Below, piece after piece: positions 10,818-19,002 of a DNA stretch of 64,000 nt; within the stretch, counting starts at the first letter, position 1, and every line of letters begins with the position of its first letter. The position numbers and the translations under genes were made by a program. Source of the DNA: DATAEE01 sp036258175 (GTDB lineage: Bacteria > Acidobacteriota > Vicinamibacteria > Vicinamibacterales > 2-12-FULL-66-21); the NCBI GenBank assembly GCA_036258175.1, contig DATAEE010000006.1, positions 1 through 64,000 of the forward strand. The letters are read 5' to 3'. A model generated the notes under the pieces. The model made no database searches, was not told the origin of the DNA, and saw nothing but the letters and a program-made list of their open reading frames with translations.

Positions 10818-12628
10818 GCGCACGCGAACGCACCGATGTGCCCGAGCGCTTCCGATGGAACCTCGCGGACATCTATCCCGACTGGTCCCAGTGGGATGCC
10901 GCGTTTCAGGATCTCAGCCGGAAGATCGACGCCTTCGCCGGGCTGAAAGGCACTTTGGCTCTAGGTCCCGGCGCGCTCCTGCCCGCGTTCAAGGCGAGCG
11001 ACGAGCTTGGCCAGCTCGCGTACCGTGTCTGGTACTTTCCTTCGCTCAAGTACGACGAGGACCAGCGCGACAACGCCGTCAACGCCCGTCGTCAACAGGT
11101 GCAGATCCTGTTCGCGCGATGGAAGGAAGCGGCGGCCTGGTTTAACCCCGAGCTGCTCGCGATCCCGCTCGAGACGGTCCACGCCTGGATGGACGCGAAC
11201 GAGGAACTGAGGCTTTACCGGTTCGCGATCGAGGATCTGTATCGCCAACAGGAGCACGTGCTCGACGAGAAGGGCGAGCGGTTGATGTCGCTCTCGAGCC
11301 GGCTGGCCGGTGCGCCGAACGACGCGTACTGGTCGCTCTCGACCGCAGACGCCAAGTTTCCGACGATCACACTTTCGACCGGACGCGAGGTAACGGTTTC
11401 GTACGGCCAGTACCGTGCAATCCTTGCAACAGAACGGAACCAGTCGGATCGCGAGCGCGCGTTCCGCGCGCTGCACGACACCTACCGCGCCAACCTCAAC
11501 ACATACGCGAGCCTCTACAACGGCGTCTGCCAGCGGGACTGGTTCCAGGCGCGCGCCCGCGGCTACGCGACGACGCTCGACGCGGCGCTTCACGGCGACA
11601 ACATTCCGACGTCGGTCGTGGAGAACCTTATCGAAACGACCCGCGCCGGCGTGGAAGCGCTTCGGCAGTACCACCGCCTCCGGCGGCGCGTCCTCGGCGT
11701 CGACCGCTACGGCGTGTACGACTTCAGCATTCCACTGATCGAGTTCGACCGCCGGTACCCGTACGAGAACGTGCTCGACCACGTTGTGACGTCGGTCGCG
11801 CCGCTGGGCTCGGACTACCAGGCGACGATGCAACGGGGATTTGCGGGCGGCTGGATCGACGTCTACGAGAACGAGGGAAAACGGTCCGGCGCGTACTCCG
11901 CGCCAGTGTACGGCGTGCACCCGTACATGCTGCTGAACTACAACGACACGCTGGATGACGTGTTCACGCTGGCGCACGAGATGGGGCACTCGATGCACAC
12001 CCTCGCCGCCAACGAGAAGCAGCCGTTCATCTACTCGAGCTACACCATCTTCGTCGCCGAGGTCCCATCGACGCTCAGCGAAGCGCTCCTCCTCGAGCAC
12101 ATGCTGAGCGTCTCGAAGGATCCGGTTGAGCGGATCGTCCTCCTGCAGCACGCAATCGACAACATCACGAGCACGTTTTACACGCAGGTCATGTTCGCGG
12201 ACTTCGAGCTGCGGGCGCACAAGTGCGTCGAACAGGACGAGCCGATCACCGGCGAGATCCTGAGCGAGCTGTACCTGTCATTGATGAAGGACTATTACGG
12301 CGACGCCGTCGACATCGATCCGCTGGCGGCGGCCACCTGGGCGCGGATCCCGCACTTCTACAACACGCCGTACTACGTGTACCAGTACGCCACGTGCTTC
12401 GCGTCCGCCGCGCGGATCGCGCGCGAGATCATGGAAGGACCGGAGGAAGGGCGTGCGGCGGCCAGACAGCGGTACCTCGATCTGCTGGCCGCCGGCGGGA
12501 GCGACTACCCGATGGAGCTGCTGAAGCGCGCCGGCGTCGATCTCGGCAAACCCGAGACGGTCCGTGCCGTGATCGAACAGCTCGACGTGCTGGTTACGAG
12601 GCTGGAAAAGGAACTGGCCGTACGGTAG
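10799..12628 (+). CDS. pepF: Oligoendopeptidase F (M3 family)
   Basis: A zinc metallopeptidase that degrades oligopeptides in the cytosol. The length (609 aa) is standard for the family. Motifs: PERFRWNLADIYPDW at the N-terminus, HEMGHSMHTLAAN (~394) with the HEXXH zinc site, and FVAEVPSTLSEALLLEHML downstream with the third ligand Glu. The first start is a GTG at 10799 inside the REP-like element. A second GTG at 10838 would lose 13 residues and still keep every conserved segment. Neither has a clear Shine-Dalgarno sequence. It sits in a block of proteolysis genes. Confidence 0.95.
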   Translation: MTVPVSRARERTDVPERFRWNLADIYPDWSQWDAAFQDLSRKIDAFAGLKGTLALGPGALLPAFKASDELGQLAYRVWYFPSLKYDEDQRDNAVNARRQQVQILFARWKEAAAWFNPELLAIPLETVHAWMDANEELRLYRFAIEDLYRQQEHVLDEKGERLMSLSSRLAGAPNDAYWSLSTADAKFPTITLSTGREVTVSYGQYRAILATERNQSDRERAFRALHDTYRANLNTYASLYNGVCQRDWFQARARGYATTLDAALHGDNIPTSVVENLIETTRAGVEALRQYHRLRRRVLGVDRYGVYDFSIPLIEFDRRYPYENVLDHVVTSVAPLGSDYQATMQRGFAGGWIDVYENEGKRSGAYSAPVYGVHPYMLLNYNDTLDDVFTLAHEMGHSMHTLAANEKQPFIYSSYTIFVAEVPSTLSEALLLEHMLSVSKDPVERIVLLQHAIDNITSTFYTQVMFADFELRAHKCVEQDEPITGEILSELYLSLMKDYYGDAVDIDPLAAATWARIPHFYNTPYYVYQYATCFASAARIAREIMEGPEEGRAAARQRYLDLLAAGGSDYPMELLKRAGVDLGKPETVRAVIEQLDVLVTRLEKELAVR

Positions 12629-12652
12629 GGGCGGTTCGCGAACCGCCCCTAC
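12625..12652. terminator. 28-bp perfect palindrome between convergent genes
   Basis: GTAGGGGCGGTTCG followed immediately by its exact reverse complement (12639-12652). It overlaps the TAG stop of pepF and separates it from the convergent cyclophilin gene. It is likely a bidirectional terminator or mRNA-end stabiliser. Palindromes of this form are common between genes in GC-rich bacteria. Confidence 0.7.
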
Positions 12653-12661
12653 ATGAACGCG

Positions 12662-13240
12662 TCAGGACGTTTTCACGCGCACGTTCTTGATCGTGACCGG
12701 CTCCACCGGCACGTTCTGGTGCCCGCCCTTGGTCGCGGTCGCGACGCCTTCGATCTTGTCGACGACGTCCATACCGGCGATGACCTTGCCGAACACGGCG
12801 TAGCCATACTCGGGCGGCGACATGCCCTTGTGATCCAGCGCCGCGTTGTCGGCTGTGTTGATGAAAAACTGCGACGTCGCGCTGCGGACTTCACCGGTGC
12901 GCGCCATCGCGATCGTGCCGCGCGCGTTCTTCAGTCCGTTGTTGGCCTCGTTCTGAATCGGGGCCTTGGTGCCGGGCTTGCGCTGCATGTCCGCGGTCAG
13001 CCCGCCGCCCTGAATCATGAAGCCCTTGATGACGCGGTGGAACGTCGTCCCGGGGTAGTACCCGTCCTTCACGTACGACAGAAAGTTCTCGACCGATACC
13101 GGCGCCTTCGCCTTGTCCAGTTCCACCGTGATGTCCCCGATCGTCGTCTCGATCACGACCACGGGGTTGCCGGCTGCCGTCTGACCGCCCGTTCCTGCTG
13201 CCATCGCCATCATCAACACTCCGCTCAGCAAACCGTTCAT
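12662..13240 (-). CDS. Secreted cyclophilin-type peptidyl-prolyl isomerase
   Basis: A 192-aa protein with a short signal peptide (MNGLLSGVLMMAMAAGTGGQ). The cyclophilin domain runs from VIETTIGDITVELDKAKAP to the end. Catalytic or substrate residues are seen in GTTFHRVIKGFMIQGG, RTGEVRSATSQFFIN and FGKVIAGMDVVDKI. It is probably periplasmic and assists proline isomerisation in exported proteins. Its ATG overlaps the stop of the upstream S9 peptidase gene (ATGA), so it is translationally coupled to a secreted peptidase. Confidence 0.93.
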   Translation of the reverse strand: MNGLLSGVLMMAMAAGTGGQTAAGNPVVVIETTIGDITVELDKAKAPVSVENFLSYVKDGYYPGTTFHRVIKGFMIQGGGLTADMQRKPGTKAPIQNEANNGLKNARGTIAMARTGEVRSATSQFFINTADNAALDHKGMSPPEYGYAVFGKVIAGMDVVDKIEGVATATKGGHQNVPVEPVTIKNVRVKTS

Positions 13241-15504
13241 TGGTCCTCCACTGCTTTGGTCATTGTCTGCACCGGCAGGCGGCCGCCCAGCAGATGCCTC
13301 ACCCAGAAGTCGTGCGTCTCGCGGTTGGCGTGCGCGCGCTGCGACGACTGCAGCCCGTGCCGGCTGCCGGGATAGAGCATCAGCTCGAACGGCTTGTCGT
13401 GCGCCGTCAGCCAGTCGACGATCTGCATAGAGTTCTGCATGTGGACGTTGTCGTCAATCGTCCCATGCGTGATCCGCAGCCCTCCCTTGTAGCGATCGAT
13501 CCACGTAAGCACCGCGCCGTTCCTGTAGCCCTCCGGGTTCTCGGCAGGCGTGTCCATGTAGCGTTCCGTATAGACGGTGTCGTAGAGGCGCCAGTCGGTC
13601 ACGGACGAGGCCGCCTGTCCGTAGTTGAAGTGCCCGGCTCCGAAGGTCAGCGCCAGCATCGTCGTGTAGCCGCCGTAGCTTCCTCCGGCGATGCCGATCC
13701 GGTCGCCGGCGATGAACGGCTTCGTGCGCAGCCAGGTCGCCGCCGTGGTGAGGTCCTGCATCTCCCACTTGCCCAGATTGCGATGCATCAGGGCGACGCC
13801 TTTCTTGCCGAACGCGCCGCCCGCGCGATGGTCGACGCTCACAGTGATCACGCCGCGTTCGGCCCAATAGTGCGCCTGGTGATCGAGCCACGCATTGCGC
13901 ACGCGGCCTGCGTCCGGGCCACCGTAGATGCTCATGATGACCGGATACTTCTTGCCCGGATCGAAATCGGGTGGAAGCACCCAATACGTAGGCAGATCGT
14001 AGCCGTCGCCTGACGGGACCGTGAACAGCTCCGCCCGACCCCACGCGTATCGATCGAACTCTGAGCTGCGAGCGTTACCGAGCGCACGAACGAGGCTGCC
14101 GTCGGCGCGATGCAGATTCATCGCCGCGGGAGTCGAGACGTTGCTGGTCGTGTCGATGAAGTATGAGCCGCCAGGCGACACGCGCGTGTTGTGCTGGCTG
14201 TCACCTTTCGTGAGCGTCTCGAGACCGGTCCCATCGAGGCGCACGCGCATGAGCGCGCTGTCCCACATCCGGCCGGCCTGACGGGCGCTGAAGTAGACCA
14301 GGCCACGCGCTTCATCCACGCCGGCGATGCCCGTCACGCGCCACTCGCCAGAGGTGAGCCGCTTCTTCAGCGCCCCGTCAGACGCGTAGTAATAAAGATG
14401 ATCCCAGCCGTCGGCGTTCGTCCGCAGCAGAAAGCCGCTGCCATTGCGGAAGTAGTAAAGATCCTCGAAGAACTCGACCCACGAGGACTGCCGCTCCTCG
14501 AAGATCTGCGTCTTCTTCCCTGTGGCGGGCTCACAATTGAAGAATCGGATGGTGTCCTGCGCGCGGTTCATCCACTGGACCGTCAGGGTCTTCGAATCCG
14601 GCGTCCAGAACGGCCACGCGATGTAGTGATCCGCTTTCGGCTCGAAGTCCGTCCAGACCACTTTGCCGCCGCCCGCGCCAACGATGCCCAACTGGACGTA
14701 CGGATTCGGGTCGCCAGCTTTCGGGTATCGCTGCCGCTCCAGCTCGCCGTGCTGACCGTTCGCGTGATAGATCGGGAATACGGGCACGGGCGAGTCGTCG
14801 AATCGCATGAACGCGAGCTTCGAGCTGTCCGGCGACCACCAGAAGGCGGCGTACTCCAACGGCCGGCCGAGGATCTCCTCGAAGTAGACCCATGATGCCC
14901 GACCGTTGTAGACGGTTTCGCTCCCATCGGACGTCAGCTGATGCTCGAGACTGTTTTCGATGTCGTACGTGTACAGATTGTTCTCGCGCGTGTAGGCGAG
15001 CCACTTGCCGTCCGGCGAGAAGCGGGCGTTCCGTTCATCGGCCGGGTTCGCGGTCAGGCTACGCCACTTGTTGACCGTCAGGTCGAACAGGTGCAGGTCG
15101 CCCTCGCGCGTGAAGACATAGCGGTTCCGGTCGGGGCTCGCGGTCGCGGTACGCGGGTCGTAGCCGCGCGGCAACGCCGCGCGCATGGCGACGTAGTCCC
15201 GATAGACTTGCGCGTACCCGTCGGATGCACGCACCGCGTAGAGCCGGCGGTCGTGGCCCTTGTCCGTACGCAGTTCGAGATATCGTTCGTCGTCCAGCCA
15301 CCCGGTGACGTTTGGAAGCGTCGTAAGAATGTCATCCCGGACCGGCTCACCGGAGTCGCGCGCAGGCTGGACCCGGAAGGCCTGCTCGTAGGACAGCCAG
15401 CGCCCGGTCCGTGGCGCCGACTGAGGACTGCCGGCGAGCAGCGCGGTGCTGCCAAGGGCCGCCAGGAAGGGGACCAAAGTCCTTCCGTAATGAGAAAGTC
15501 GCAT
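13237..15504 (-). CDS. Secreted dipeptidyl peptidase IV-like S9 serine peptidase
   Basis: About 755 aa from ATG at 15504; an upstream TTG at 15528 is possible but weaker. A signal peptide (LVPFLAALGSTALLAG) leads into a DPP-IV-type beta-propeller (for example NARFSPDGKWLAYTRENNLY, FMRFDDSPVPVFPIYH). The C-terminal hydrolase has Ser in GIAGGSYGGYTTML, Asp in HGTIDDNVHMQN and His in YPGSRHGL. In S9B enzymes the elbow is usually GWSYGG; here the Trp is Gly. It releases dipeptides from Xaa-Pro or similar N-termini in the periplasm or outside. A TAAGAT -10-like element (15545-15550) precedes it. Confidence 0.93.
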   Translation of the reverse strand: MRLSHYGRTLVPFLAALGSTALLAGSPQSAPRTGRWLSYEQAFRVQPARDSGEPVRDDILTTLPNVTGWLDDERYLELRTDKGHDRRLYAVRASDGYAQVYRDYVAMRAALPRGYDPRTATASPDRNRYVFTREGDLHLFDLTVNKWRSLTANPADERNARFSPDGKWLAYTRENNLYTYDIENSLEHQLTSDGSETVYNGRASWVYFEEILGRPLEYAAFWWSPDSSKLAFMRFDDSPVPVFPIYHANGQHGELERQRYPKAGDPNPYVQLGIVGAGGGKVVWTDFEPKADHYIAWPFWTPDSKTLTVQWMNRAQDTIRFFNCEPATGKKTQIFEERQSSWVEFFEDLYYFRNGSGFLLRTNADGWDHLYYYASDGALKKRLTSGEWRVTGIAGVDEARGLVYFSARQAGRMWDSALMRVRLDGTGLETLTKGDSQHNTRVSPGGSYFIDTTSNVSTPAAMNLHRADGSLVRALGNARSSEFDRYAWGRAELFTVPSGDGYDLPTYWVLPPDFDPGKKYPVIMSIYGGPDAGRVRNAWLDHQAHYWAERGVITVSVDHRAGGAFGKKGVALMHRNLGKWEMQDLTTAATWLRTKPFIAGDRIGIAGGSYGGYTTMLALTFGAGHFNYGQAASSVTDWRLYDTVYTERYMDTPAENPEGYRNGAVLTWIDRYKGGLRITHGTIDDNVHMQNSMQIVDWLTAHDKPFELMLYPGSRHGLQSSQRAHANRETHDFWVRHLLGGRLPVQTMTKAVEDQ

Positions 15505-15528
15505 ACGTTCTACGGCGCTCCGATTCAA

Positions 15529-15782
15529 ACGGATGGATTGGCGATCTTAGGCCACGGATCGAAGGAGATCAATCAGGAGCGGCAATCGCCGAACTCGACA
15601 CGAATGTCGCGGCTTTCGAAGCGGACGGCGTCCCGGTCCGGACGATTGGAGCGCTGGCATCCAATGTGCTCCGGGTGAACAACCCGGACACGCGTCCCGG
15701 CGTGGCACATCAACCCGGTCCGCCTCCGCCGAGGCTTCGGCGCGACAGGCGGGCGGGGACCTCGACAGAGGGAGGGGCGGCA
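15529..15782. other. Divergent intergenic region with hairpin and repeat
   Basis: This 254-base space holds the S9-gene promoter, a hairpin with 7-bp arms (TCCGGGT/ACCCGGA, 15670-15688) and the second copy of the dispersed repeat (15720-15749). The open frame running through it from the S9 gene region shows no recognisable protein. An AGGGAGGGGCGG purine run near 15770 acts as ribosome binding site for the next gene. Confidence 0.5.
15720..15749 (-). repeat. Dispersed intergenic repeat, copy 2
   Basis: The reverse complement matches 5866-5895 at about 25 of 30 positions (shared core CGCGCCGANGCCT..GCG.AGGCGG). It contains the small inverted repeat GCCGAGGCTTCGGC. Confidence 0.6.
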
Positions 15783-16124
15783 ATGGTTACCGAACCCAGG
15801 GCTGACGAGAAGGAGCTGGCCGAGGCCATCAAGCTCGGCGCAAGCCGCGGTCCTCAGTGTTTCGGAAGCTACTTCGACGAACGGGGTGGATCCTGCGCCC
15901 TGGGTGCCGCCTATGAGGGGATGTATCACCTCCCGCGCGAGCACGGGCAGGTAGTACCGAAGCACCTCGAGCGCCTGTTTCGCTGCCTCGAGGACGTCAC
16001 GAAGAAGTGCCCGGTGGGATGCAAGAAGAAGCTGCCGCTAGGCTCGATGATCGTTCACTTGAACGACGACCATCGCTGGACGCGCGAGCAGGTCGTCGAG
16101 TGGCTCACAGCGGAGTCTGAATAG
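15783..16124 (+). CDS. Small cysteine-containing conserved-looking protein, unknown function
   Basis: A 113-aa protein starting at an ATG preceded by a good purine-rich ribosome binding site. Not recognised with certainty. It has Cys in GPQCFGSYF, GSCALGAAYEGMYHL, LFRCLEDVTKKCPVGCKKK, and ends with HLNDDHRWTREQVVEWLTAES, which looks like a short helical recognition segment. There is no signal peptide or membrane segment. CPVGC plus other cysteines could bind a metal. It lies 34 bases upstream of the DUF349 gene, same strand. The codon pattern and ribosome binding site make it a real gene. Confidence 0.75.
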   Translation: MVTEPRADEKELAEAIKLGASRGPQCFGSYFDERGGSCALGAAYEGMYHLPREHGQVVPKHLERLFRCLEDVTKKCPVGCKKKLPLGSMIVHLNDDHRWTREQVVEWLTAESE

Positions 16125-16158
16125 CCGGCCGTCAGGTCCGGCAGGTGGAAGGTCGTAA

Positions 16159-18912
16159 GTGTCGCTGCTCGATCGCTTCAAACCCCAGCCCAGGTGGAAG
16201 CATGCGGATCCCGCAGTCCGGGTCTCCGCGATCCAGGCGCTCGACGACGCGGACGACAGCACTGCGGAGGTCCTGGCGTCGCTGGCGGCGCAGGATCCGG
16301 ACGTGCGCGTCCGGCGCACCGCGGTCGCGCGCCTGCTGGATCCTTCCGTGCTCGGCCGCGCCGCGCGCGACGATGCGGACGAAGCGGTGCGGCAGAAGGC
16401 GGTCGAGCGGCTTCTCGCGCTGGCGCAAAATGGCGTGACGCCGAACGGAACGGGCGGCTTTTCACGCGCGGAAGCGGCGCTCGCCGCGCTCGACGAACCG
16501 CGGCACCTCGCGGTCGTCGCCAAAGGGGAAGCGGACGACAGGCTGCGCCGCCGCGCGCTCGAGCGTCTCACGGACGCGAAAGCGCTCGGGAGCGTCGCGC
16601 GGCACGCAAAGGATGCCGCGATCGCGGCGCTGGCTGTCGAACACATCAACGATCCTAACGAACTGTTGAACGTTGCGATGAAGACCGATCACAAACAGGC
16701 AGGTGTCATGGCCGTCGAGCGTCTCGCAGTCGCGTCGCCCGCGGACCGCAATGCATTCGAGCAAATCGCCGACCGCGCGGCCGAGAAAGCGGTGGCGAGG
16801 CGAGCACGTGCGGCCGTGCAGGCGATAGACCACGCCGACGCGGCGCAGCGCGCGGCCGAAGAGGCGGAACGGGAGCGTCAGCGCGAGCGGGAACGCGAAG
16901 AGGCGCGGCTGGCGCGCGAGCGCGAGCAGCAGGCCCGCGAAGCGGCGCGCGAGGCGGCGCTCGCGCCGCGGCGGGCGCTCTGCGAGCGGATGGAATCAGC
17001 GGTCGCCGAGGCGCAGGCGGACGACGTCCAGCGGGCGCGTGCGGAATGGGAGGGGCTTCCCACATCCGACGAGGGGACCGAGGACGTCGATGCCCTCCGC
17101 GCGCGGTTCGACAAGGCCTGCGGAGACATCGGACGGGCGATCGAAGCGCGCGCGGCCGCGGACGCCGCCCGCGCCAGGCTGGAAGAGCTCGCGGCCTCGG
17201 CAGAAACGACCGCGGCACTCGAGAGCCTCGGCGAAGCCAGGATCGGTCTTGGCGCGATCGAGCCCGAGTGGCGGGCGCTCGAACCGCACCTGGACGCGCT
17301 CGGCGAAGCGGGCGCAGCAACGCGCGCGCGGTACGCCGCGGCGCGCGAACGCGTGGCAGCCCGAGAGGCCGAGCGGCACGCAGCGGAAACCAAGGCGCTG
17401 GCGGACAACCTCCGCCGGCTCGAGCGCCTCGCCGATCGAATCGAAAAGCGAGCGCCGGCGCAGGATCTCACCCTGCGCGAGGCGGAGCGCGCGATGAAGG
17501 AGCTCCGTCCGGCGATCGACGAACCGGGCCCATTGCCGACGACGCAGGATCGCGACACGATCATCGAGCGGCTCAAGAAGGCGCAGGCGGCGCTGGCGCC
17601 CCGCGCGCGCGAGCTCCGCGAGATGGACGACTGGAAGCGTTTTGCGAACGCGGCGGTCCAGGAGGACCTCTGCGCGCGCACCGAAGCGCTCCTCAAGAGA
17701 CTGGGCGAACCGGATCCTCCGGGGCTGGATGCCGTCGCGAAGGAGCTTCGCGAGATCAACGCCAAGTGGCGCGAAGCGGCGGAGGCGCCGCGCGCGCAGG
17801 CGCAGGCGTTGTGGCACCGCTACCGGCGCGCATTCGATCCGATCCAGCTGCTCTGCCGCGAGCACTTCGCCGCGCAGGCCCAGGAACGTGCCGCGAACCT
17901 GACGGCGAAGCTCGCGCTCTGCGAGCGGGCCGAAGCCGTCGCCGAATCGACCGACTGGATCAAGACGGCGGACGAGCTCCGGGCGCTTCAGGCGGAGTGG
18001 CAGAAGATCGGGCCGGTTCCGCACGAGCAGTCCAAGGCGATCTGGCAGCGGTTCCGCAGCGCGTGCAACCGCTTCTTCACGCGTCGCCACGACGATCTCG
18101 CGAAGCGCAAGGAGATGTGGTCGGCCAACCAGGCGAAGAAGGTCGCGCTGTGCGAACGCGCCGAGGCGCTCGCCGAGTCGACGGAATGGGACAGCGCCGC
18201 CGCGGAGCTACGGCGGCTCCAGAACGAATGGAAGACGATCGGCTCGGTGAAGAAGACCAAGGCCGAGGCCCTCTGGAACAGGTTCCGCGCGGCGTGCGAT
18301 CGGTTCTTCGAACGCTACAAGCAGCGCGACGCCATCGCGCTCGACGCGCGCGTCAAGAACCGCGAGGCGGCGGTCGTGGCGTTCGAAGAGCTTGCCGCGA
18401 CCGCCACGCCGGATCGGGACGCCACCGAGCTCCGCGACGCCGTCCGCGAGGTTCGGCGGCGATGGGATTCGGCGGGACCAATCCCAACCGATCGCATGGC
18501 GCCGCTCGACGCGCGCTATAACGAAGCGCTCGAACGCATCCTGAGCGCGCGGCCCGATGTGTTCCGCGGCACCGACCTGGATCCCGACGCGAACCTGCAG
18601 AAGCTCGAAAAGCTCTGCGTCCGCGTCGAAAAGCTTGCCGTCGACGAACCGTCACAGCCAACGTCGTCCGAAGCGCTCGCCGCGATGCTCCGGGAGGCGC
18701 TCGCCGCCAACACCATCGGCGGCCGGCCGAGCGAGGAGTCGCGCATCAAGGCGGCGATCGAAGAGGTCCGGCAGGCCCAGGCGGCTTGGAAACGCGTGGG
18801 CCCTGCGCCGCGCGACGCGGTCAACGAGCTTGCCCGGCGCTTCCACCACGCGTGCGATCGCGTCTTCGAGCAGCAGCGGAAGCGCGTGCCCGTCGGACCA
18901 CCTGCCCGATAA
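16159..18912 (+). CDS. DUF349-repeat protein with N-terminal HEAT-like repeats
   Basis: A 917-aa cytosolic protein of unknown function from a GTG start. Residues ~15-190 are HEAT-like helical repeats (DPDVRVRRTAVARLLDPSVL, DEAVRQKAVERLLALA). Residues ~225-270 form a highly charged coiled coil rich in E, R and A. At least four C-terminal DUF349 units follow, each with a Trp and an aromatic/basic helix: LQAEWQKIGPVPHEQSKAIW, NEWKTIGSVKKTKAEALWNR, AQAAWKRVGPAPRDAVNELA and a more degenerate WREAAEAPRAQAQALWHRYR. DUF349 proteins have been linked to stress and envelope phenotypes in a few bacteria, but no biochemical role is settled. A hairpin follows the gene. Confidence 0.88.
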   Translation: MSLLDRFKPQPRWKHADPAVRVSAIQALDDADDSTAEVLASLAAQDPDVRVRRTAVARLLDPSVLGRAARDDADEAVRQKAVERLLALAQNGVTPNGTGGFSRAEAALAALDEPRHLAVVAKGEADDRLRRRALERLTDAKALGSVARHAKDAAIAALAVEHINDPNELLNVAMKTDHKQAGVMAVERLAVASPADRNAFEQIADRAAEKAVARRARAAVQAIDHADAAQRAAEEAERERQREREREEARLAREREQQAREAAREAALAPRRALCERMESAVAEAQADDVQRARAEWEGLPTSDEGTEDVDALRARFDKACGDIGRAIEARAAADAARARLEELAASAETTAALESLGEARIGLGAIEPEWRALEPHLDALGEAGAATRARYAAARERVAAREAERHAAETKALADNLRRLERLADRIEKRAPAQDLTLREAERAMKELRPAIDEPGPLPTTQDRDTIIERLKKAQAALAPRARELREMDDWKRFANAAVQEDLCARTEALLKRLGEPDPPGLDAVAKELREINAKWREAAEAPRAQAQALWHRYRRAFDPIQLLCREHFAAQAQERAANLTAKLALCERAEAVAESTDWIKTADELRALQAEWQKIGPVPHEQSKAIWQRFRSACNRFFTRRHDDLAKRKEMWSANQAKKVALCERAEALAESTEWDSAAAELRRLQNEWKTIGSVKKTKAEALWNRFRAACDRFFERYKQRDAIALDARVKNREAAVVAFEELAATATPDRDATELRDAVREVRRRWDSAGPIPTDRMAPLDARYNEALERILSARPDVFRGTDLDPDANLQKLEKLCVRVEKLAVDEPSQPTSSEALAAMLREALAANTIGGRPSEESRIKAAIEEVRQAQAAWKRVGPAPRDAVNELARRFHHACDRVFEQQRKRVPVGPPAR

Positions 18913-18935
18913 CGTCGCATCCGGGTGATCCCAGC

Positions 18936-18960
18936 ACGCCCGGCCTGTAAGGCCGGGCGT
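18936..18960 (+). terminator. Hairpin (11-bp arms) after the DUF349 gene
   Basis: ACGCCCGGCCT, a GTA loop, and AGGCCGGGCGT form a perfect stem. No U-tract follows, so it may act as a factor-dependent terminator or a dispersed palindrome. A TATCAT -10-like element (18973-18978) for the next gene comes directly after it. Confidence 0.6.
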
Positions 18961-19002
18961 ACACCGTTGGTGTATCATCCGGGCCCGCCATAGAGGTATT
19001 CC

